This document shows, one piece after another, positions 1 through 4,036 of a stretch of 6,836 nucleotides of DNA. The translations under genes and the position numbers were made by a program. The DNA is from Candidatus Woesearchaeota archaeon (GTDB lineage Archaea; Nanobdellota; Nanobdellia; Woesearchaeales; SM23-78), in assembly GCA_019322375.1 (NCBI GenBank), contig JAHWIP010000049.1, positions 1-6,836 on the forward strand, in the 5' to 3' direction. Within the stretch, counting starts at the first letter, position 1. Every line of letters begins with the position of its first letter. The notes under the pieces are model-generated. The model was not told the DNA's origin. It worked only from the letters and a program-made list of their open reading frames with translations, and made no database searches.

Positions 1-28
1 TGTTCAGGCATGCTTGGACAAGTATTTT

Positions 29-36
29 AGGAGGAG
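29..36 (+). promoter_or_regulatory. Strong Shine-Dalgarno site of the cold-shock gene
   Basis: AGGAGGAG lies 6 nt before the ATG at 43. It is an excellent match to the anti-Shine-Dalgarno sequence and fixes the start. The promoter must lie upstream of the window edge; only 42 nt of leader are visible. Confidence 0.85.
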
Positions 37-42
37 TAAAAA

Positions 43-270
43 ATGGAAGGAACAGTTAAATGGTTTAACCGACAGAAAGGTTATGGATTTATTGCAGGCG
101 ATGATGACCAGGAGTATTTTGTGCATCACACAGCCCTGGCAGAAGGTACATTTATTCGTGATAATGATAAAGTATCTTTTGACCCTGATGAAGGGGACAG
201 AGGACCTGTTGCCAAGAATGTTAAGCTGCTTCAAAAAGGCAGTGAGATAGCTAAGGAAGAAGGCGAATAA
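43..270 (+). CDS. cspA: Cold-shock-domain protein (CspA-like RNA chaperone)
   Basis: A 75-residue single cold-shock domain, close to the 65-75 aa usual for the family. Visible motifs are the start MEGTVKWFN, RNP1-like KGYGFI (residues 12-17) and RNP2-like YFVHHTAL (25-32). These aromatic and basic residues line the single-stranded nucleic-acid face of the OB fold. Family members act in the cytoplasm, melting RNA secondary structure and so helping translation at low temperature. HHT replaces the more common HxS/HxT of bacterial CspA, which is a minor variant. The C-terminal tail (about 66-75) is short and acidic. The gene appears monocistronic, with a strong ribosome binding site just before it and an oligo-T stretch just after the stop. 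Cold-shock domains occur in only some archaea, so horizontal origin from bacteria is possible, but composition gives no sign of recent transfer. Confidence 0.95.
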   Translation: MEGTVKWFNRQKGYGFIAGDDDQEYFVHHTALAEGTFIRDNDKVSFDPDEGDRGPVAKNVKLLQKGSEIAKEEGE

Positions 271-282
271 GATTAATTCTGA

Positions 283-302
283 TTTTATTTTTTTTGTTCT
301 TT
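283..302 (+). terminator. Oligo-T terminator after the cold-shock gene
   Basis: This 20-nt stretch is almost all T, with eight consecutive T at 288-295, starting 12 nt after the cspA stop codon and with no stable hairpin before it. Archaeal RNA polymerase terminates on oligo-T in the non-template strand without needing a hairpin. Confidence 0.65.
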
Positions 303-310
303 ATCTGCTA

Positions 311-368
311 GTTTTCGCACCAATCCCCCAAAACACATATTTGTAACCACTACGTGGTGGTGTAAAAC
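311..368. repeat. Imperfect inverted repeat upstream of alaE
   Basis: The left arm GTTTTCGCACCA (311-322) is almost the reverse complement of the right arm TGGTGTAAAAC (358-368): TGGTG and AAAAC match, with CG versus T between them. The arms are 35 nt apart and flank a smaller palindrome at 346-358. The function is unknown. It could be a regulator site, a degraded mobile-element end or chance. Apart from the terminator, this repeat and the alaE promoter, nothing else is recognisable between 271 and 410. Confidence 0.4.
346..358. promoter_or_regulatory. Candidate operator palindrome upstream of alaE
   Basis: ACCAC-TAC-GTGGT is a perfect 5-bp inverted repeat around a 3-nt centre. Its right end is 17 nt before the TATA box at 376-383. 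This is a normal place for an archaeal activator or repressor site, but no specific binding protein can be assigned from sequence. Confidence 0.35.
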
Positions 369-383
369 CGAAATATTTATAAA
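369..383 (+). promoter_or_regulatory. alaE promoter (BRE and TATA box)
   Basis: The TATA box TTTATAAA (376-383) is preceded by an A-rich BRE-like CGAAATA. Archaeal transcription starts about 25-27 nt after the TATA centre, here near 405, which gives a leader of only about 5 nt to the ATG at 411. This argues against the GTG at 384, which overlaps the promoter. Confidence 0.65.
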
Positions 384-410
384 GTGACTTTGTTGTCTTT
401 TAGAATAAAA

Positions 411-962
411 ATGAGCTACAACATTCTAAAAAAAGCCAGAAACTCACCAAAGCTATCAAAGCTTGTTTCAACAGTAAAAAGAGAAGCAAGAGGATACATA
501 GCAGATACTTCTGCCGCACTAGTGTTTGGCAATATAGTGTATGGTGCAAATGAATATTTCATAGGAGGATTAGAACCTAATGAAGTTCTAAAAACAAGAC
601 TAGGAATGAGTTTTATGGGCTTATTCATATCAAGGCCATATGGTAAATTCAGAGAATTCTGGGCCAAATTACTAAAAACAGATGCAGAAAGCTCTAAGCT
701 AAAGAAATTTGTCACTGATGTCACAGGCAACGTAGCATACTACTCTCCAGTATATGCAGGGATAATGACATTATCTGGTGCTTCAATAGAAGAAATAGCA
801 AAAGCCCTGCCAGCAGGAATTGTAATTGGCTTTATAAGCGGAAGGCCAATGGGATGGTTTATGGATAAATCAAGAAAATTATTCAAAGTTAAACCAGTTC
901 TAGATAAATATGATGAAAACCCAACCCTGGATACTTATGTTAAAAAATATGAAAAAGAATAA
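411..962 (+). CDS. alaE: AlaE-family L-alanine exporter (inner-membrane, four helices)
   Basis: The 183-residue product resembles E. coli AlaE (about 149 aa) along its length: ADT (31-33), RPYGKFRE (75-82) where AlaE has WPYG followed by a charged segment, SPVY (112-115), and a C-terminal FMDKSRKLFKV (150-160) like the RRLFKV end of AlaE. The E. coli motifs are recalled from memory, not aligned by search. Four hydrophobic segments lie near 28-50, 62-77, 103-123 and 132-150, and the ends are basic. AlaE exports L-alanine using the proton gradient. The ATG at 411 is preferred because the in-frame GTG at 384 would add nine residues and lie inside the promoter. The two halves are internal repeats (D32/D103, VY 43-44/114-115, RPYG 75-78/RPMG 145-148). 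Extra basic N-terminal (1-25) and charged C-terminal (161-183) tails are unlike E. coli. The gene abuts nth tail to tail. The specific substrate is inferred. Confidence 0.82.
   Translation: MSYNILKKARNSPKLSKLVSTVKREARGYIADTSAALVFGNIVYGANEYFIGGLEPNEVLKTRLGMSFMGLFISRPYGKFREFWAKLLKTDAESSKLKKFVTDVTGNVAYYSPVYAGIMTLSGASIEEIAKALPAGIVIGFISGRPMGWFMDKSRKLFKVKPVLDKYDENPTLDTYVKKYEKE
942..956 (-). terminator. Possible oligo-T terminator of nth inside alaE
   Basis: On the minus strand, runs of five T (956-952) and six T (947-942) follow the nth stop codon by 6-21 nt. Because nth and alaE abut, any nth terminator must overlap the 3' end of alaE; this is the best candidate. The runs equally reflect Lys codons of alaE. 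Confidence 0.35.
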
Positions 963-1607
963 TTATCTGCTCTTCTTCAACCCAACTCTTCCGCAGTATT
1001 TTCTTACACTACACTTAGAGCAAAAAGGAGAAACAGGAGTGCAAATTGTCTGGCCGTGAATAACCAGTACTTCATTAACATCAAGCCAATATCTCTTAGG
1101 AATGATTTTCATTAATGCCTGCTCTGTTTGCTCTGGTGTTTTTGTTTTAACCCAGCCTAATCTGTTGCTTACTTTAAACACGTGTGTGTCCACAGGAATA
1201 GCATGCTTGCCAAAAGCATAAACCATTACACACCCAGCTGTTTTTCTTCCAACACCTGGCAGCTCAACAAGTTTGTCCATTGTTTTTGGAACTTTTCCCT
1301 TGTATTTCTTAAGAAGTATTCTGCTTATTTCCTTTATTCGCTTTGCTTTTGTTTTGTAAAAACCTGACTGCTTAATCAATGGCTCAAGCTTTTTTAAAGG
1401 AGCATTTGCTATCTGCTTAGGAGTCTTGTACTTTGCAAACAATTTTTTTGTTGCCTTGATGGTCATCTCATCCTTGTTCCTGGCACTGAGCACTGTGCTT
1501 ATAAGAATATAAAAAGGCGGGTTTTTTGAAAAGCTGCCAAGCATAGAGACTTCTGATTTTTTCTTTAAGATGTTGATGACTTTGGTTATGTTTTTTTGAT
1601 TAGGCAT
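963..1607 (-). CDS. nth: Endonuclease III (DNA glycosylase/AP lyase)
   Basis: At 214 residues this matches the family norm of about 210. It removes oxidised pyrimidines and cuts the abasic site in base-excision repair. The helix-hairpin-helix LPGVGRKTA is at residues 116-124 and contains the catalytic lysine K122. The catalytic aspartate is D140 in PVDTHVFKVSNRLG. The [4Fe-4S] ligands are C189, C196, C199 and C205 in the expected CX6CX2CX5C spacing. LSAR (40-43) takes the place of the bacterial LSAQ. All key residues are present, so it should be active. No Shine-Dalgarno is seen: the ATG lies 9 nt downstream of the tRNA-Val gene on the same strand, so the two are probably transcribed together and nth freed by tRNA 3'-end processing. 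The stop codon directly abuts that of alaE. Confidence 0.96.
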   Translation of the reverse strand: MPNQKNITKVINILKKKSEVSMLGSFSKNPPFYILISTVLSARNKDEMTIKATKKLFAKYKTPKQIANAPLKKLEPLIKQSGFYKTKAKRIKEISRILLKKYKGKVPKTMDKLVELPGVGRKTAGCVMVYAFGKHAIPVDTHVFKVSNRLGWVKTKTPEQTEQALMKIIPKRYWLDVNEVLVIHGQTICTPVSPFCSKCSVRKYCGRVGLKKSR

Positions 1608-1616
1608 TTTATAGAA

Positions 1617-1703
1617 TGGGCCCAGCCAGAATCGAACTGGCGACCTCCACCTTTCTTAATTGATTTGTAAGGGTGACGTCATAAACCACTAGACCATGGG
1701 CCC
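1617..1703 (-). tRNA. tRNA-Val(UAC) with a 13-nt intron
   Basis: A complete cloverleaf can be folded by hand. The acceptor stem GGGCCCA/TGGGCCC has 7 perfect pairs with discriminator A73. The D stem is GTC/GAC, the anticodon stem TCACC/GGTGG, and the T arm GCCAG-TTCGAAT-CTGGC. The anticodon TAC (1667-1669) reads GUA and probably other Val codons. The anticodon loop is 20 nt instead of 7, explained by a 13-nt intron after position 37 (1653-1665). CCA is not encoded: the bases after A73 are TTC, so a CCA-adding enzyme is needed. A TATA box sits at 1729-1738 on the minus strand. nth starts 9 nt downstream. Without allowing for the intron, the anticodon stem would not close, so a naive scan could miss or misassign this gene. 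Confidence 0.95.
1653..1665 (-). other. tRNA-Val intron at canonical position 37/38
   Basis: The intron reads AATCAATTAAGAA on the minus strand. Anticodon-loop bases CTTA (32-35) pair with TAAG inside the intron to make the 4-bp central helix. A 3-nt bulge AAA separates this helix from the anticodon stem on the 3' side, and CAA forms the 5' bulge or loop. Cutting after the second base of each bulge gives exactly the loop CTTACA-A. This is a relaxed bulge-helix-loop site of the kind archaeal splicing endonuclease recognises. Confidence 0.88.
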
Positions 1704-1728
1704 GAATAGTTTTTTATTATTAGTAAGG

Positions 1729-1738
1729 TTTATAAAAA
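1729..1738 (-). promoter_or_regulatory. TATA box of the tRNA-Val/nth unit (near-palindromic)
   Basis: TTTTTATAAA on the minus strand is centred about 30 nt upstream of the mature tRNA 5' end at 1703, predicting a start near 1707 and a very short 5' leader for RNase P. The core TTTATAAA reads the same on both strands, so a plus-strand start near 1759 is also conceivable. Confidence 0.6.
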
Positions 1739-1772
1739 GGTTTCTAATTCTTTGCTAATTTTGGTTCCTCCT

Positions 1773-1792
1773 GCTAGACCTTCGGGTCTAGC
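1773..1792 (+). other. Perfect 8-bp hairpin with UUCG tetraloop
   Basis: GCTAGACC-TTCG-GGTCTAGC forms eight perfect pairs. On the plus strand the loop is the extra-stable C(UUCG)G, with CCTCCT just before it and a T-rich TGTTTAATTT just after. On the minus strand it sits 3 nt after the Lrp-like gene's stop codon and could act as a 3'-end stabiliser, but it is followed by AGGAGG rather than a T run, so it does not look like a terminator in that direction. The plus-strand reading suggests a small RNA with an anti-Shine-Dalgarno segment. Neither role is proven. Confidence 0.6.
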
Positions 1793-1795
1793 TGT

Positions 1796-2752
1796 TTAAT
1801 TTATGAATATTCCTTTAGGCGGAGCCTCCTTTAAAATCTCTGAAATAAGATAAACATCATTAATCTTAATACGATCTGTAAATTCTTTTTTTAATTCTAA
1901 GAGAACATTTCTTAATTCTGTAGAATCTTTTACAATAACACCAATGTCTAAATCCCAGTTTTCATTGCCTAAATATCTATAAATATAAACAAGTTTTGGA
2001 TGCTCTCTCACAAAAGGAATTATCTTAGAACCTTCCAATGAATGAATTAATTTAAGTTGAATGTTATATATTTCATAACCTAACTCTTTATGATTAACAG
2101 AAATAGTATATCCAATTATTAAATCATGTTTTTTTAAATTCTTTATTCTATACTTAATAGCATTTGAAGTCAAATTTAATTTTGTTGAAATTTCCTTATA
2201 TTCTATTCTTGAATTATTAGATAATAAACTTAAAATTTTTCTATCTAATTCATCAATTTTATGCTCTTTTAATTTAACATAGTGTTTAATTGGTTTCTTA
2301 ACTCCAACTATCTTTATTAAGTATACTTCATCCCCTATTCCAGTTCCGATAATTGTTATTGTTTCTATATTATTGGGAACTTTGCTTTTAATTTCCTCAA
2401 CTATTTTCTCTAAATGCTTATTGTCTTTTGCTAATATATCAAAACCAAAATTCCATTTCCCTATTATTGGAGATAAATAAGTGATAAATTCATGATTTCT
2501 TAAGAATTGTGAAAACTTCTTTTCTTGTTCTATTGAAATTCCCTTTAACTGAATAAAGCAAGTAAACCTATTATAACCAAGAGCTTTTTCATTTACTAAA
2601 GTATAAAATTCTCTTATTTTATCTTTTTTTAGTTTCTTTAATCTATATAAAGCAACTTCTGTACTTATTCCTACTTTTTTTGCTAATTGATTTACTGGAA
2701 TTCTTGAATTCTCCATTAACTGCCCTATTATCCTTCTATCTTTTTTATCCAT
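1796..2752 (-). CDS. Double-module Lrp/AsnC-family transcriptional regulator
   Basis: The 318-residue product is about twice the usual Lrp length (150-165 aa) and consists of two consecutive Lrp-like modules. Module 1 (1 to about 155) starts MDKKDRRIIGQL with NSRIPVNQLAKKVGIS as the helix-turn-helix core. Module 2 (about 166-312) starts with IDELDRKILSLL and has NSRIEYKEISTKLNLT. The aspartates D5 and D170 mark the 165-residue repeat. Each winged helix is followed by an alternating beta/alpha region like the Lrp ligand-binding/oligomerisation (RAM) domain, but divergent. Lrp proteins normally bind DNA as dimers and sense amino acids, so this looks like a pre-formed covalent dimer. A TATA box 26-27 nt before the ATG implies a leaderless mRNA. 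It is divergent from the 82-aa gene with a shared control region, so autoregulation and control of that gene are likely. Base composition is notably AT-rich compared with nth. The ligand is unknown. Confidence 0.85.
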   Translation of the reverse strand: MDKKDRRIIGQLMENSRIPVNQLAKKVGISTEVALYRLKKLKKDKIREFYTLVNEKALGYNRFTCFIQLKGISIEQEKKFSQFLRNHEFITYLSPIIGKWNFGFDILAKDNKHLEKIVEEIKSKVPNNIETITIIGTGIGDEVYLIKIVGVKKPIKHYVKLKEHKIDELDRKILSLLSNNSRIEYKEISTKLNLTSNAIKYRIKNLKKHDLIIGYTISVNHKELGYEIYNIQLKLIHSLEGSKIIPFVREHPKLVYIYRYLGNENWDLDIGVIVKDSTELRNVLLELKKEFTDRIKINDVYLISEILKEAPPKGIFIN

Positions 2753-2774
2753 ATTTAGTATAATGCAATATTAA

Positions 2775-2789
2775 TATATAAATTTTTCG
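2775..2789 (-). promoter_or_regulatory. Promoter of the Lrp-like regulator
   Basis: On the minus strand CGAAAAA (BRE-like, 2789-2783) precedes TTTATATA (2782-2775). Its centre is 26-27 nt before the start codon at 2752, which predicts transcription starting at or next to the A of ATG, hence a leaderless transcript. Confidence 0.65.
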
Positions 2790-2800
2790 TTTTACTAAAA
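2790..2800. promoter_or_regulatory. Candidate operator between two divergent TATA boxes
   Basis: TTTTA-C-TAAAA is a perfect 11-bp palindrome. It directly abuts the TATA box of the 82-aa gene (2801) and lies 7 nt from that of the Lrp-like gene (2782), overlapping or touching both BRE positions. A regulator bound here could block TFB/TBP at both promoters. The divergently transcribed Lrp-like protein is the obvious candidate binder. AT-rich DNA makes short palindromes common, so confidence is limited. Confidence 0.4.
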
Positions 2801-2808
2801 TATATAAA
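2793..2808 (+). promoter_or_regulatory. Promoter of the 82-aa gene
   Basis: TATATAAA (2801-2808) with upstream ACTAAAA as BRE predicts a start near 2831 and a leader of about 38 nt that includes the Shine-Dalgarno at 2857. A second TATA-like TTTATAAT at 2842-2849 is less suitable because a start there would leave out the ribosome binding site. Confidence 0.5.
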
Positions 2809-2831
2809 GAAAAGTTTTAAATAAATATAGA

Positions 2832-2854
2832 TAGTTACTACTTTATAATAACTA
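2832..2854 (+). promoter_or_regulatory. Inverted repeat at the 5' end of the 82-aa gene's leader
   Basis: TAGTTA (2832-2837) and TAACTA (2849-2854) are exact reverse complements separated by 11 nt. The repeat begins at the predicted transcript start and ends 2 nt before the Shine-Dalgarno GGAGGT. It could be a DNA operator or an RNA hairpin gating ribosome access. Confidence 0.35.
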
Positions 2855-2856
2855 AT

Positions 2857-2862
2857 GGAGGT
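2857..2862 (+). promoter_or_regulatory. Shine-Dalgarno site of the 82-aa gene
   Basis: GGAGGT lies 6 nt (all A) before the ATG at 2869. It is strong support that this small frame is translated. Confidence 0.75.
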
Positions 2863-2868
2863 AAAAAA

Positions 2869-3117
2869 ATGTCAAAGATAAAATCACTTGTAAATAGGTT
2901 CATATATCACCCATATATGGGCAAATTTGAAACTTACGCTTTAGGAGCAATAGACGCATCGGTACTTACCGGATATAAAACCTTGGATGGAAATATAGAT
3001 AAGATAGTAATCACAGGAATAGGTATCCTTGCCCATTATGTGGGGTGTTCCATAGGTAGAAAAAAACAGGCTAGAGAAGAAAGAAAAAATTTAGAAAGTT
3101 TAACAGAGGATGAATAA
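2869..3117 (+). CDS. Small protein of unknown function, possibly membrane-associated
   Basis: I do not recognise this 82-residue protein. It has a basic N-terminus (1-20, including NRFIYHPYMGKFETY), two moderately hydrophobic segments (about 23-36, LGAIDASVLTGY, and 46-62, IVITGIGILAHYVGCSIG), and a highly charged tail (63-82, GRKKQAREERKNLE followed by an acidic end). This would fit a small integral or peripheral membrane protein with the tail in the cytoplasm, but the helices are short and glycine-rich, so a globular fold is not excluded. A good Shine-Dalgarno site, a TATA box and a proper leader support it as a real gene. It is transcribed divergently from the double Lrp-like regulator, so it is probably that regulator's target. 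A weak T-rich stretch follows at 3141-3150. Confidence 0.75.
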   Translation: MSKIKSLVNRFIYHPYMGKFETYALGAIDASVLTGYKTLDGNIDKIVITGIGILAHYVGCSIGRKKQAREERKNLESLTEDE

Positions 3118-3140
3118 AATTAGTTAGAAATTATATCTTA

Positions 3141-3150
3141 GTTTTTATCT
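3141..3150 (+). terminator. Weak T-rich terminator candidate
   Basis: GTTTTTATCT, 24 nt after the stop of the 82-aa gene, is the only T-rich run before the scpA promoter. Nothing else recognisable lies in 3118-3194. Confidence 0.3.
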
Positions 3151-3194
3151 AGAATTCATCTCCCGCAGACTTTACATTACGGCAAACCACAAGC

Positions 3195-3206
3195 TTTAAA
3201 TATAAA
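3195..3206 (+). promoter_or_regulatory. scpA promoter (TATA box)
   Basis: TTTAAATATAAA gives a TATA centre 26-30 nt before the ATG at 3229, predicting transcription starting at or just before the start codon. No Shine-Dalgarno is present, consistent with a leaderless mRNA. Confidence 0.55.
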
Positions 3207-3228
3207 TCTACACAAAAGGTATACTGAT

Positions 3229-4035
3229 ATGGATTTGGTATCAAGCCCTGGTGAGGGGCCTCAGGAAAGAATATTCAGCTTATTATTCGAGGAAGACGAG
3301 CTTACATGGCAGAACATTATTTATGAGCTTGTAAAAACAGAGGAGATGAACCCCTGGGACATAGATGTTTCTTTAATAGCCCACAAATTTATAGAGATGC
3401 TAAAGAAGCTGAAAGAAATGGATTTCAGGATAAGCGGAAAAGTAGTGCTGGCATCAGCAATCCTGTTAAAACTAAAATCAAACAGGCTCTTGGAAGAAGA
3501 CATTAATGCATTTGACAGCTTAATATCCTCAATGGATGACCCAGCAGACTTGTTAGATGAGCTGCCATTAGAGTATCCTCATGAAATAGAAGACAAAGAA
3601 AAAGACAAGCCCAGGTTGATGCCAAGAACCCCCCAGCCAAGGAAAAGAAAAGTGTCTGTTTATGACTTGATACAAGCACTGGAAAAAGCATTAGAAGTAG
3701 AAGTCAGAAGACCAGTGTATGTAGAACCAAGTATAAGATTAAAAGCACCTGAAAAAGTAATAGACATAACAGAAGTCATAAAAGATGTTTATCAAAAAGT
3801 GGAAACCCATTATGAAGATAATGGAGATGTGAAAGCACAAAAACTAACCTTTAGCCAGTTAATACCGTCAGACTCAAAAGAAGACAAAGTATTCACATTC
3901 ATACCATTACTGCACCTGGAGAACCAGCAAATGGTAGGCATGAAGCAAAAAATACACTTTGGAGAGATATATATAAATTTATTACAGAACTCAGGCATAG
4001 ATATTTCTAAGATAGGGAAGCCAGAGGCAGAATAA
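3229..4035 (+). CDS. scpA: ScpA, kleisin subunit of the SMC condensin complex
   Basis: A 268-residue protein of typical ScpA length (about 230-270). The N-terminal domain has the family hallmark NPWDIDVSLIAHKFIEML (41-58), with helices continuing through FRISGKVVLASAILLKLKSNRLL (66-88), the part that binds the neck of one SMC subunit. A charged, proline-rich linker spans about 104-142. The C-terminal winged helix ends with VFTFIPLLHLENQQM (221-235), where kleisins contact the other SMC head. ScpA bridges SMC heads and helps compact and segregate the chromosome. No smc or scpB lies in this window; whether scpB is present elsewhere cannot be judged. The start is supported by a TATA box about 27 nt upstream. 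The next gene begins 1 nt after the stop, so they are probably co-transcribed. Confidence 0.93.
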   Translation: MDLVSSPGEGPQERIFSLLFEEDELTWQNIIYELVKTEEMNPWDIDVSLIAHKFIEMLKKLKEMDFRISGKVVLASAILLKLKSNRLLEEDINAFDSLISSMDDPADLLDELPLEYPHEIEDKEKDKPRLMPRTPQPRKRKVSVYDLIQALEKALEVEVRRPVYVEPSIRLKAPEKVIDITEVIKDVYQKVETHYEDNGDVKAQKLTFSQLIPSDSKEDKVFTFIPLLHLENQQMVGMKQKIHFGEIYINLLQNSGIDISKIGKPEAE

Positions 4036-4036
4036 A

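Noticed and set aside
14..250. Alternative plus-strand frame overlapping the cold-shock gene
   Set aside because: It overlaps the cold-shock coding sequence in another frame, lacks a ribosome binding site and resembles no family.
1182..1367. Small plus-strand frame inside nth
   Set aside because: It is antisense to the active-site region of endonuclease III, whose motifs are fully conserved, and has no start signal of its own.
1617..1703. tRNA-Val as a degenerate pseudogene because of its oversized anticodon loop
   Set aside because: All stems are intact, and the extra 13 nt fit an intron at 37/38 with a proper splice fold.
1773..1792. Intrinsic terminator for the Lrp-like gene on the minus strand
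   Set aside because: In that direction the hairpin is followed by AGGAGGAACC, not by a T run, so it does not have terminator form.
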